From Hornefia porci (GTDB taxonomy: Bacteria > Bacillota > Clostridia > Peptostreptococcales > Anaerovoracaceae), in assembly GCF_001940235.1 (NCBI RefSeq), contig NZ_MJIE01000001.1:1612001-1676000 (forward strand): a DNA stretch of 64,000 nucleotides, read 5' to 3'. Both the position numbers and the translations under genes were made by a program. The notes under the pieces were generated by a model that was given only the letters and a program-made list of their open reading frames with translations, searched no databases and was not told the origin of the DNA. The first letter of the stretch is position 1, and each line of letters opens with the position of its first letter. Shown one piece after another: positions 53,329 to 61,272 of the stretch.

Positions 53329-54408
53329 CTATACTGCTTCCACGTCCCAGAGCTCCATGATCTCCGGGATCACCTTTTTCAGGTCGCCCTCAATCGCGTA
53401 ATCCGCCAGCTGCATCATCGGGCATTCCGGATCTTTGTTGATCGCAACGATGATATCGGAGGTCTGCATTCCCGCAAGATGCTGGATTGCGCCGGAAATC
53501 CCGCAGGCAAAGTATATGTGCGGCTTCACCGTCGTTCCGGTCTGTCCCACCTGATGGCTCTGCTCGATCCATCCCGCATCGACTGCCGCACGGGAAGCTC
53601 CCACCACTCCGCCGACTTTATCGGCGAAAGCGCGGATCAGATCGAATCCGGAAGCGTCGCCCAGTCCGCGGCCGCCAGAGCAGATAATGCTGGCGTCCGT
53701 CAGGGAAACCATCTCCTTCGCTGCCTTCACGACCTCCAGAACTTCAACATGAATATCTTCCTTGCTGATCTCCACATTCACATCGATGCGTTCGCCTCTG
53801 GCACCCTCTTCCCGCTCTCTTTTATCCATGACACCGGGTCTCACCGTCGCCATCTGCGGTCTGGTGTTCGGTGTAATGATGGTTGCCATCAGATTGCCTC
53901 CGAAGGCAGGACGGGTCTGTTTCAGGCCCTTGCTCGGATCGTTTCTGTCCAGACCGGCCAGAGAAGCCGTTGTTTTCTCCTCCAGATAATCCATATAATT
54001 CGCCGTATTGATGTCCAGTCTGGTGCAGTCGGCGGTAAGTCCCGTATTCAGTCTCGCCGCTACTCTCGGCGCCAGATCTCTTCCGATGTGCGTCGCGCCG
54101 TAGAGCACGATTTCCGGCTTATACCGGTTTATCGCATCGGTCATGACCTTCGCATAAGCGTCAGTGGTGTACTGCTCCAGAAGAGGATCCTGCAGAACAT
54201 AGACGGTGTCCGCACCGTATTCGTACAGCTCCTCAACCAGCGGATCGACTCCGTTTCCGATCAGCACCGCGCATATTCTGGTTTCATCGCTGATTTCGGC
54301 AGCCAGCTTCTTTCCTTCCCCGATCAGCTCCAGCGCCACATTGACAAGTTTTCCCTGTCTCTGCTCCGCAAAGACCCATATATTTTTGTAATCCGAAAAA
54401 TCTTTCAT
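53329..54408 (-). CDS. etfA: Electron transfer flavoprotein alpha subunit
   Basis: A 359-residue EtfA, slightly longer than the common 320-340. The C-terminal FAD domain carries the conserved [46 protein letters not shown] and [10 protein letters not shown]. With EtfB it passes electrons to or from butyryl-CoA dehydrogenase, and in clostridia often bifurcates electrons to ferredoxin. It lies 14 bases after etfB. Confidence 0.94.
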   Translation of the reverse strand: MKDFSDYKNIWVFAEQRQGKLVNVALELIGEGKKLAAEISDETRICAVLIGNGVDPLVEELYEYGADTVYVLQDPLLEQYTTDAYAKVMTDAINRYKPEIVLYGATHIGRDLAPRVAARLNTGLTADCTRLDINTANYMDYLEEKTTASLAGLDRNDPSKGLKQTRPAFGGNLMATIITPNTRPQMATVRPGVMDKREREEGARGERIDVNVEISKEDIHVEVLEVVKAAKEMVSLTDASIICSGGRGLGDASGFDLIRAFADKVGGVVGASRAAVDAGWIEQSHQVGQTGTTVKPHIYFACGISGAIQHLAGMQTSDIIVAINKDPECPMMQLADYAIEGDLKKVIPEIMELWDVEAV

Positions 54409-54422
54409 CTCTTCCTGTCCTC

Positions 54423-55211
54423 CTAAATGATATGTCTGGCTTTCATATCCGCCATCAGATTCGCCGCCTTTTCCTTCGCCGTATCGCCTTCTACTGTGAG
54501 GCCTGCGCCCTTCGGCTTCGGCGTGAAGGATTTAAACACATTGGTCGGAGAGGCCTTCAGTCCGACAACACTTCTGTCAACACCGATATCATCAGCGCTC
54601 CAGACTTTGATCTCCTGCTTCGCGCCCTTCAGAATGCCGCGGATAGACATGTATCTCGGCGTGTTCAGTTCCTTGATGGCGGTGATGACGCAGGGCATCT
54701 TGACCTTCAGTCTCTCATATCCGTCTTCCAGTGCTCTCTTGACGACAACGCTGTCTCCGTCAATATCGAATTCGGTCGCGTATGTCACCTGCGGAATCCC
54801 CAGTTTTTCCGCAATCTGCGGTCCCACCTGAGCCGTATCTCCGTCGATCGCCTGTCTTCCGGCAAAGATGATATCAAAGTCGCCGACCTTGCGGATTCCT
54901 GCGGCTACAGCATTCGACGTAGCCCATGTGTCGGATCCTCCCAGCGCACGGTCCGAGAGGAGGATTCCTTCATCGGCTCCCATTGCCACGCATTCCTGAA
55001 GCATTTCCTTCGCCTGAGGCGGTCCCATGGTGATAACGGTCACTGTCGTCCCCGGATTGGCGTCTTTAACCTTCAGTGCCTCCTCAAGCGCATTGGCGTC
55101 GTCCGGATTCAGGATTGCCGGAACGCCCTCGCGAATCAGCGTTCCGGTTTCCGGATTGATTTTGATCTGATTGGTATTCGGAACCTGTTTTACGCAAACG
55201 ATTATCTTCAT
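54423..55211 (-). CDS. etfB: Electron transfer flavoprotein beta subunit
   Basis: A 262-residue EtfB. The N-terminus [13 protein letters not shown] and the blocks [20 protein letters not shown] and [20 protein letters not shown] are diagnostic. GGAGG nine bases before the ATG at 55211 fixes the start; an ATG two codons upstream is too close to it. Its natural upstream partner, bcd, is separated from it by an IS110-type insertion. Confidence 0.94.
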   Translation of the reverse strand: MKIIVCVKQVPNTNQIKINPETGTLIREGVPAILNPDDANALEEALKVKDANPGTTVTVITMGPPQAKEMLQECVAMGADEGILLSDRALGGSDTWATSNAVAAGIRKVGDFDIIFAGRQAIDGDTAQVGPQIAEKLGIPQVTYATEFDIDGDSVVVKRALEDGYERLKVKMPCVITAIKELNTPRYMSIRGILKGAKQEIKVWSADDIGVDRSVVGLKASPTNVFKSFTPKPKGAGLTVEGDTAKEKAANLMADMKARHII

Positions 55212-55252
55212 TTTCATGATCCTCCCTACTACAATATATTTATGGTTAATAG

Positions 55253-55271
55253 TCCTTACAGCCAGTAAGGA
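55253..55271. repeat. Small inverted repeat upstream of etfB
   Basis: TCCTTAC (55253-55259) and GTAAGGA (55265-55271) flank five bases. It lies outside the predicted insertion, in the original bcd-etfB spacer, and is probably a weak intercistronic hairpin. Confidence 0.4.
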
Positions 55272-55308
55272 ATTATCCATCTTGTTGCTTAAGCTGTATA
55301 ATGATGGA

Positions 55309-55500
55309 GCAATCGGTATATCGTCTACCTCTCTTGGACTTCGCGTCCGTTAAACAGACTGATAACCAGTTCCTCATTCGCAGCGTTCGTTTTATGCAGG
55401 TTGAATCGCCATAGGTGAATTCGTGTCACACCACAGTAGATTGAATAGGCAATGAGTAAAACTGGTACTTATCCATTGCAATAATCTTAAGGAGTGACAA
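55309..55500 (+). ncRNA. Candidate bridge RNA in the left end of the IS110 element
   Basis: IS110-group elements encode a structured guide RNA in the non-coding left end. This stretch is non-coding, follows the left-end TATAAT, and can fold (GGAC, UUCGC loop, GUCC near 55335-55347). TAAACAG (55351-55357) is complementary to the CTGTTTA at the right target side (56838-56844), and TGCAGG (55395-55400) matches the right end of the element (56832-56837), in the target-loop then donor-loop order. Matches are short, so the assignment is tentative. Confidence 0.45.
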
Positions 55501-55504
55501 AATT

Positions 55505-56716
55505 ATGAACGCAGTAGGTATCGATGTTTCTAAAGGTAAAAGCATGGTTGCAATCATGAGACCATTTGGTGAAATTGTCTCTACACCTTTTGAAATCAAA
55601 CACACAACCAGTGATATCAACTCACTTATTGATCTGATCAATTCTATTGAAGGTGAATCTCGGATTGTAATGGAGCATACAGGACGTTATTACGAAGTCC
55701 TTGCACATCAGCTCTCCAAGGCCAACCTCTTCGTCAGCGCCGTCAATCCCAAACTGATCAAGGATTTTGATAACGACTCCCTGCGTAAAGTAAAATCCGA
55801 TAAGGCGGATGCCGTTAAGATTGCGCGCTATGCGCTTGACAAGTGGCAAAATCTGAAACAGTATAGTGTTATGGATGAATTACGCAATCAGCTTAAAATC
55901 ATGAACCGTCAGTTTGGCTTCTACATGAAGCACAGGACGGCTATGAAGAATAATCTCATCGGCATCCTTGATCAAACCTATCCTGGCGTTAACACTTACT
56001 TTGACAGCCCCGCGCGTAGTGACGGCAGCCAGAAATGGGTTGATTTTGCATCCACTTACTGGCATGCTGACTGTGTTCGCAAGATGTCTCTTAATGCCTT
56101 TATTGACCACTATCAGAAGTGGTGCAAAAGAAAGAAGTATAACTTCAGTCAGGCAAAAGCTGAAGAAATCTACGGAAAAGCAAAGGAGCTTTTTCCTGTA
56201 CTTCCAAAGGATGAAATAACAAAACTTATCATCAGGCAGGCGATTGAACAGCTCAACAACGCCTCTGCAACCGTCGAGAAACTTCGCACGCTCATGAATG
56301 ATACTGCATCTAAGCTCCCGGAATACCCTGTCGTCATGGATATGAAAGGTGTTGGGCCAGCGCTCGGTCCACAACTCATGGCTGAAATCGGTGATGTCAC
56401 ACGTTTCACTCACAAGGGAGCTATCACTGCATTTGCCGGCGTAGATCCCGGCGTAAATGAATCAGGGTCCTATGCACAAAAGAGCGTTCCTGCCTCAAAG
56501 CGTGGATCTGCAGCTCTACGAAGAACCCTGTTTCAAATAATGGATGCTCTTATCAAGAATATGCCGCAAGATGATCCGGTATATCAGTTCCTGGATAAGA
56601 AACGAGCTCAGGGTAAACCCTACTATGTCTACATGACAGCAGGTGCCAACAAGTTTCTACGAATCTACTATGGACGAGTGAAAGAATATCTTTTATCTCT
56701 TCCGGATTCAGAATAG
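55505..56716 (+). CDS. IS110 family transposase
   Basis: A 403-residue DEDD recombinase. The RuvC-like N-terminal domain has Asp7 (GIDVSKGK), Glu57 (VMEHTGRYY), Asp99 and Asp102 (KSDKADAVKIA). The C-terminal domain has GVGPALGPQLMAEIGD, FAGVDPGVNESGSY and the catalytic serine region SKRGSAALRR. All key residues are present and the frame is intact, so the element may be active. AAGGAG ten bases before the ATG is a good ribosome site. Confidence 0.95.
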   Translation: MNAVGIDVSKGKSMVAIMRPFGEIVSTPFEIKHTTSDINSLIDLINSIEGESRIVMEHTGRYYEVLAHQLSKANLFVSAVNPKLIKDFDNDSLRKVKSDKADAVKIARYALDKWQNLKQYSVMDELRNQLKIMNRQFGFYMKHRTAMKNNLIGILDQTYPGVNTYFDSPARSDGSQKWVDFASTYWHADCVRKMSLNAFIDHYQKWCKRKKYNFSQAKAEEIYGKAKELFPVLPKDEITKLIIRQAIEQLNNASATVEKLRTLMNDTASKLPEYPVVMDMKGVGPALGPQLMAEIGDVTRFTHKGAITAFAGVDPGVNESGSYAQKSVPASKRGSAALRRTLFQIMDALIKNMPQDDPVYQFLDKKRAQGKPYYVYMTAGANKFLRIYYGRVKEYLLSLPDSE

Positions 56717-56734
56717 CTTCATAAACACCCTTTC

Positions 56735-56761
56735 AGACCAGCACGAGTATGGTGGTGGTCT
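56735..56761 (+). terminator. Terminator of the IS110 transposase gene
   Basis: A 10-bp stem (56735-56744 with 56752-56761, one mismatch) is followed on the plus strand by TTGTTTTG. Confidence 0.6.
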
Positions 56762-56841
56762 TGTTTTGATACCTAATTTTCAACCTGTATAAAATTTTCA
56801 ATGTTCTTCACTTTCGCCTTGACTTTTTATTTGCAGGCTGT

Positions 56842-57981
56842 TTATTTGAAAATCTCGCCGCCCATGACCATCTTCATGACCTCTGACGTGCCTTCGTATA
56901 TCTCTGTAATTTTGGCGTCTCTCATCATTCTCTCCACCGGATAATCCTTGATGTATCCGTATCCGCCGTGGAACTGCACGGCCTTCTCCGTTACATACAT
57001 CGCCGTTGTGGAGCACGCCAGCTTAGCCTCCGCCGCCGCGACAGTTGAAGGCAGTCCGCGGTCTCTGCGGTTGCAGGCATCATAAAGGAGATAGCGTGAT
57101 CCGTCAATTTTCGTCCGCATCTCCGCCATCTCAAAGGCGAGTGCCTGGAACTTATCCAGCGTCTTTCCAAACTGTTTTCTCTGCTTCATGTACTCTACGG
57201 TTTTGTCAAAAGCTCCCTGTGCAATTCCCAGGGCCTGTGCGGCAATGCCAAGACGGCCGACGTCCAGTGCGGACATGGCTATTTTGAATCCCTTGCCGGT
57301 CTGTCCCAGCAGGTTTTCTTTCGGGATGCAGCAGTCCTCAAATACCAGTTCTGCAGCAATGCTGCCCCGGATACCCATCTTGTTCTCATGCTTCGGCGAA
57401 GTGAAGCCCGGCGTTCCCTTCTCGACAATAAACGCACTGATTCCGTGCGTTCCTTTGCTCTTGTCTGTCATCGCAAAAATAACATAGACGTCTGCGATTC
57501 CGCCGCCGGAAATAAAAATCTTGGAGCCGTTCAGCACCCAGTGATCGCCTGCATCGGTCGCCTTCGTCTGTGTTCCGGCGGCGTCTGTTCCCGCATTCGG
57601 CTCCGTCAGACCGAAAGCTCCCAGTTTCTTCCCGGAAAGCAGGTCCGGCAGATATTTTCTTTTCTGTTCTTCTGTTCCGTAAGTGAAAATCGGCCAGCAA
57701 CAGAGCGCATTATGTGTCTGCACGATGACACCGTGAGACGCATCGACCTTTGAAATTTCTTCAATGGCCATGATATATGTCAGATAATCGGTGCCCGCTC
57801 CGCCATATTCCTGCGGGAACGGCATTCCCATGACGCCGAGTTCGCCAAGTTTAGCGACGGTTTCATACGGATATTCTGCCTTTTCATCGATTTCCGCCGA
57901 AATGGGTTCGATTTCATTTTCAGCAAACTCTTTCAGCATTTTTTTCACCATCTGCTGTTCTCTTGAATAACTGAATTCCAT
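56842..57981 (-). CDS. bcd: Acyl-CoA dehydrogenase (butyryl-CoA dehydrogenase-like)
   Basis: A 379-residue flavoprotein dehydrogenase. FGLTEPNAGTDAAGTQTKA (FAD and substrate segment), FGKTLDKFQALAFEMAEM and the catalytic Glu at about residue 363 in ITEIYEGTSEV match short-chain acyl-CoA dehydrogenases such as Bcd. It reduces crotonyl-CoA to butyryl-CoA with electrons from EtfAB, or a related enoyl-CoA such as acryloyl-CoA. GGAGG before the ATG at 57981 fixes the start. It is the first gene behind the sigma-54 promoter at 58049-58064, and the insertion sequence follows it directly. Confidence 0.93.
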   Translation of the reverse strand: MEFSYSREQQMVKKMLKEFAENEIEPISAEIDEKAEYPYETVAKLGELGVMGMPFPQEYGGAGTDYLTYIMAIEEISKVDASHGVIVQTHNALCCWPIFTYGTEEQKRKYLPDLLSGKKLGAFGLTEPNAGTDAAGTQTKATDAGDHWVLNGSKIFISGGGIADVYVIFAMTDKSKGTHGISAFIVEKGTPGFTSPKHENKMGIRGSIAAELVFEDCCIPKENLLGQTGKGFKIAMSALDVGRLGIAAQALGIAQGAFDKTVEYMKQRKQFGKTLDKFQALAFEMAEMRTKIDGSRYLLYDACNRRDRGLPSTVAAAEAKLACSTTAMYVTEKAVQFHGGYGYIKDYPVERMMRDAKITEIYEGTSEVMKMVMGGEIFK

Positions 57982-58048
57982 TTTCTCCTCCGTTTGATAC
58001 GGCCCTCCGGCCGCCAAAGATGTTAATATCGTTCTACTATGCTTATTT

Positions 58049-58064
58049 GCATGATATGTGCCAA
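58049..58064 (-). promoter_or_regulatory. Sigma-54 promoter of the bcd-etfBA acyl-CoA operon
   Basis: The minus strand reads TTGGCACATATCATGC from 58064 to 58049, with GG (58062-58061) and GC (58050-58049) ten bases apart. The bcd ATG is 68 bases downstream. A copy of the dyad ATGC(ttattt)GCAT (58039-58052) overlaps the -12 element. Confidence 0.87.
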
Positions 58065-58174
58065 CCGCTGCCAAAGTCTGCGAAAACGCTGTTCATCCCT
58101 CAAACCCTTTGAAAAATCAACAAAAAAGAAACGACCTCCTGTCGTTTCTCATTCCTGTATATCTGTTTTCCGTG

Positions 58175-58215
58175 ATGCGTCAATGCATTTTCAGGTCTTT
58201 GATGCTTTAATGCAT
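58175..58215. promoter_or_regulatory. Paired ATGC-N6-GCAT dyads, candidate activator sites (bcd operon)
   Basis: ATGC(gtcaat)GCAT at 58175-58188 and ATGC(tttaat)GCAT at 58202-58215, 27 bases apart, lie 111-153 bases upstream of the sigma-54 -24 element. They match the two dyads in front of the TRAP operon and lie next to the gene for a sigma-54 activator. In the remaining part of the 57982-58328 gap, GC-rich repeats follow. Confidence 0.7.
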
Positions 58216-58266
58216 CGGAACCGGCGGTCTCGCGAGGAGCGGCGAAGGCGGCGAAGCGTCAACGAG

Positions 58267-58325
58267 CCGGCGAGCCGCCGGCAAAGCCTCGCCAGAGAGC
58301 CGCGCGAAAACCGGCGAGCCGCCGG
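58267..58325 (-). terminator. Two copies of a GC-rich palindromic 15-mer, probable terminator of the activator gene
   Basis: CCGGCGAGCCGCCGG occurs at 58267-58281 and 58311-58325, 44 bases apart. Each can form a 6-bp GC stem with a three-base loop. The copy nearest the activator stop codon is followed on the minus strand by TTTTCG, a weak terminator form. Confidence 0.5.
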
Positions 58326-58328
58326 CTG

Positions 58329-59804
58329 TCACTCCCTCTTCAGATTATACTTCTGCATCTTCCGCACCACGGTGGACTGATTGACTCCCAGCGCTTCCGC
58401 AATATCCCGTGTCGTCTTTCCTTCCTTGATATACCGGTGCAGCATAATCTTCTCCAGCTCCTCTGTCGCTGCTTCCAGTGTCAAATCCAGATTCGCGACC
58501 ATCTTCACCGCCAAGGAAGGCTCTCCCGCTCTGCGCCTTTGTCCGGTGACCCACGGCAGATCCTCCACCTGAAGATACTCGTTATTGCTGACGATCACCA
58601 TATTCTCCATGATGTTTTTCAATTCACGGACGTTCCCCTTCCATTCTTCGTTTTCCATCTCCTGCTCCACCTCATAGGTGAGAACCTTCTCCTGCCCGTA
58701 CATCCGATTGAATTTACTGAGAAAGTACATCGCCAGCGGAAGAATATCCTCCTTCCGCTCCCGAAGAGGCGGAACCTCCAGCTGCACCACATTAAGACGA
58801 AAATACAAATCCTCGCGAAACTGTCCATCCTCGATCATCTGCTCCAGATTCCGGTTGGTCGCCGCCAGCACCCGCACATCAATATGCCTGGAATGCACCG
58901 AACCCAGCTTCCGAACTTCCTTTGTCTCCAGAAACCTCAGCAGCTTAACCTGAAAATCCAGCGGAGTCTCACCGATCTCATCCAGAAATACCGTTCCTCC
59001 GTCCGCCGCCTCCAGCAGCCCGGTCTTCCCCGTCTGCATCGCGCCGGTAAAGGCTCCCTTCTCATAGCCGAACAGCTCCGATTCCAGAAGATTGTCCGGG
59101 ATCGCCCCGCAGTTGATGGTAATAAACGGTTTGTCCCTGCGCGCTCCGTTATTATGGATGAACCGGGCAATCTCCTCCTTGCCCACGCCGGACTCGCCCA
59201 GAATCAGCACAGTAATCTGAAAATCCGCCACCTTTTTCGCCAGCGTCAGAATGTCCCGCATCGACTTGCTGACCGCGATAATCGGCCGCTCCGTATCGCT
59301 CATGCTGGAGAAATCGGTCATCCTCTCCATATAGAGCTTCTCCGAATTCCGGGACCGCTGCAGTTCCTCCGTCAGCTCGTAAATCTCGGTGATATCTCTG
59401 GCGTTGATGACGATAATCTTAATCTCTCCGTCCTCATCAAAGATCGGCCGCCCCGTCACCATGATATGACGTCCCGACTTGACCACCTGCCGCTTGGAAA
59501 CCGTCGTCTTCTGCTCCGCGACAATATACGCCACCGAGTTCGGCATCCAGACGGGGTTGATCAGGTCTTTCATATATTTTCCTTCGATGTCACTTCTCTT
59601 GATTTCCGCAACACGCTCATAAGAGTCGTTAACAAAGAGTACCTTCCCTTCCTTGTCGGTGACAAGGATTCCATCAAAAGAACCCTCCAGAATCTCGATC
59701 AGAGACTCTGCAAGCTTCTCCTTGCCGGCCGCACTCAGCAGCGGATTTTCTTTTTTCTTCGCATTATCCTTTGTTCCCATCGACACCATCCCGTGATATT
59801 TCAC
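58329..59804 (-). CDS. PAS-containing sigma-54-dependent transcriptional activator
   Basis: A 491-residue enhancer-binding protein. A PAS domain at about residues 35-150 (GSFDGILVTDKEGKVLFVND, ITGRPIFDEDGEIK-like) precedes the AAA+ module with GESGVGKEE (Walker A), the intact sigma-54 loop GAFTGA and VFLDEIGE (Walker B). The C-terminal 50 residues are a TyrR/Fis-like helix-turn-helix (TTRDIAEALGVNQSTVVRKM). The frame opens with a GTG at 59804; ATGs five and eight codons later are also possible and no strong ribosome site decides. It lies next to the bcd sigma-54 promoter and is the best candidate to bind the ATGC-N6-GCAT dyads. Confidence 0.9.
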   Translation of the reverse strand: MKYHGMVSMGTKDNAKKKENPLLSAAGKEKLAESLIEILEGSFDGILVTDKEGKVLFVNDSYERVAEIKRSDIEGKYMKDLINPVWMPNSVAYIVAEQKTTVSKRQVVKSGRHIMVTGRPIFDEDGEIKIIVINARDITEIYELTEELQRSRNSEKLYMERMTDFSSMSDTERPIIAVSKSMRDILTLAKKVADFQITVLILGESGVGKEEIARFIHNNGARRDKPFITINCGAIPDNLLESELFGYEKGAFTGAMQTGKTGLLEAADGGTVFLDEIGETPLDFQVKLLRFLETKEVRKLGSVHSRHIDVRVLAATNRNLEQMIEDGQFREDLYFRLNVVQLEVPPLRERKEDILPLAMYFLSKFNRMYGQEKVLTYEVEQEMENEEWKGNVRELKNIMENMVIVSNNEYLQVEDLPWVTGQRRRAGEPSLAVKMVANLDLTLEAATEELEKIMLHRYIKEGKTTRDIAEALGVNQSTVVRKMQKYNLKRE

Positions 59805-60154
59805 CGTTTAGTTCAGGCACAAAGCCCAGTCCGCCGACGCCGAGGTCCGCCCGCGCCAGAGCCTTCCCGCCGACGCCGCTTACGAATAAACCGCAAATAG
59901 AATCAGTTTCCTCTTTTCCCGTACAGTGTACTACAAAAACCTTTTCAATGTCAATTTACGGACGGGGTGTCTCAGACGCATGTGTGGACGATGTATCGAC
60001 GCACGGGAGCCGCTGCAATAAAGCCCGGAGCATGAAGACCGGCCGCACGAGGGCCTGCTGCGATAAAAGTCAGACGCACGAGGGTCGGGCGCAGTAACTC
60101 CGGAAGCATAAAGACCGGAGAGAGCCGGACGCACAAGGACCGGGCACGATAAAC
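59805..60154. repeat. Intergenic region with degenerate GACGCAC repeats
   Basis: No gene was found in these 350 bases. Copies of GACGCAC or close variants start at 59974, 59998, 60042, 60073 and 60128. Units beginning at 59998 and 60073 share a longer tail (CCGGA-GCATGAAGACCG type), and those at 60042 and 60128 share a shorter tail ending in CGATAAA. The result is a twofold higher-order repeat of about 75-85 bases. It may be a decayed tandem repeat; no function is evident. Confidence 0.5.
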
Positions 60155-61042
60155 TCAGACGGTCATCAAATCCTCGAACAGGTCCAGCTGCACGGATTCA
60201 TTCTTTTCTTCAAAGGTGCTGAGATATTCGAAAATCTGATCGTTGTCATGCAGGATTCCTTTTTCTTCGCACAGGCTGTGGAACAGGTCCATCAGCATAT
60301 CGGCGCGCGGGCTTTCCAGCTGGTACCGCATTCCGTAAGTCCGTATGTATTTTTCCTTTATTCCGGGGAAAAGCCTGTCCAGCTGGCGGTAGAAGTACTC
60401 GCGGCTGCCTTCGCGAAGTGTCATCCCCATTCCAAAACAGATCACTCCGCGCACCTTCGCCTCCGCACAATAATCGATGATGCCCCGGATATTCTCTTCC
60501 GTGTCATTGATAAAAGGAAGGATCGGGCAGAGCCAGACGACAGTCGGAATACCCGCCTCATTCAGCTTTCGCAGAGCGGCCGCACGTTCCTTTGTCGTGC
60601 TCACGTTCGGTTCAATCCGGCGGCAGAGTGTTTCATCGCAGGTTGTCAGCGTCATCTGCACAACACATTTTGTTTTCTCATTGATTGCCCTCAGCAGATC
60701 GAGATCCCGCAGCACCCGGTCTGATTTTGTGATCAAAGTAAACCCGAAGCCATATCGTGCGGCAAGCTCCAGCGCCTTACGGACGCTCCCAAGTTCATCC
60801 TCCAGAGGAATGTAAGGATCAGTCATAGAGCCTGTCGCCAGCATGCATTTTTTCCGTTTCTGCCGCAGCGCGGTCTCCAGCAGCTCCGCGGCGTTTTCCT
60901 TGACCTCAATATCTTCAAATTCATGATCCATATGGTAACACCGGCTTCTGGAATCACAGTAAATACAGCCATGAGTGCAGCCCCGGTACAGATTCATTCC
61001 GTTTCGCGGAGATAAAATTCCTTTCGCTGTTACAAAGTGCAT
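60155..61042 (-). CDS. SPL-family radical SAM protein
   Basis: A 295-residue radical SAM protein of the spore-photoproduct-lyase-like group (Rv2578c-type). The cluster motif is Cys22-x3-Cys26-x2-Cys29 in GCTHGCIYCDSR. ATGSMTDPYIPLE, TLITKSDRVLRDLDLL and VVWLCPILPFINDT are the usual conserved blocks. True spore photoproduct lyase is longer and carries a further catalytic Cys, so repair of spore DNA is unlikely, and the substrate is unknown. AGGAGG eight bases before the ATG at 61042 fixes the start. It stands alone between two repeat-rich gaps. Confidence 0.88.
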   Translation of the reverse strand: MHFVTAKGILSPRNGMNLYRGCTHGCIYCDSRSRCYHMDHEFEDIEVKENAAELLETALRQKRKKCMLATGSMTDPYIPLEDELGSVRKALELAARYGFGFTLITKSDRVLRDLDLLRAINEKTKCVVQMTLTTCDETLCRRIEPNVSTTKERAAALRKLNEAGIPTVVWLCPILPFINDTEENIRGIIDYCAEAKVRGVICFGMGMTLREGSREYFYRQLDRLFPGIKEKYIRTYGMRYQLESPRADMLMDLFHSLCEEKGILHDNDQIFEYLSTFEEKNESVQLDLFEDLMTV

Positions 61043-61130
61043 TCGACGTTCCTCCTGCCAAATCGGCGTTCCTCTCTGCCAGTTCTGACGGCGCACGCTG
61101 CCACTGAGTTGTGTGCCGCGGCGCTGCCGG

Positions 61131-61180
61131 ACGGGTTGGCGACGCCCAGAGCCGAACGGGTTGACGACGCCCAGAGCCGA
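61131..61180. repeat. 25-bp tandem repeat, two copies
   Basis: The unit ACGGGTTGRCGACGCCCAGA plus GCCGA occurs at 61131-61155 and 61156-61180 with one difference (G/A). Confidence 0.75.
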
Positions 61181-61227
61181 ACGACGAAGATTGTATACAT
61201 ATAGCGCTGTTTGAGTTAGAGGCCTTT

Positions 61228-61272
61228 AAATCTGCCACATTTTTGATTTTTTTCGAGAAATGTGGCAGATTT
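61228..61272. repeat. Palindromic repeat, copy 1
   Basis: Perfect 15-bp arms AAATCTGCCACATTT (61228-61242) and its inverse (61258-61272) flank a 15-base loop TTGATTTTTTTCGAG. A near-identical copy lies 208 bases downstream. Confidence 0.85.

Larger units (their letters stand above)
55296..56839 (+). mobile_element. IS110-family insertion sequence
   Basis: About 1.54 kb carrying one DEDD transposase gene, inserted between bcd and etfB in the opposite orientation. The ends were not matched to a reference; they are inferred from a shared GCTG at left (55293-55296) and right (56837-56840). With recombination at the CT within it, the right-end TTGACT (56819-56824) and left-end TATAAT (55297-55302) would be 16 bases apart in a circular intermediate, giving the junction promoter known for IS110 elements. 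The left non-coding end is about 200 bases and the right about 120. No terminal inverted repeats or target duplication are seen, as expected for the family. Confidence 0.75.

Noticed and set aside
51765..53360. A 531-codon plus-strand frame opposite thiolase and Hbd
   Set aside because: It spans two certain genes and the intergenic space between them and is low in protein-like motifs.
58437..59900. A 487-codon plus-strand frame opposite the PAS/sigma-54 activator
   Set aside because: The composition (His, Leu, Arg, Gln-rich) is that of an antisense frame in GC-biased codons, and the minus strand carries all PAS, AAA+ and HTH motifs.
60155..61042. Spore photoproduct lyase (SplB)
   Set aside because: The protein is shorter, and only the general SPL-like radical SAM signature is present.
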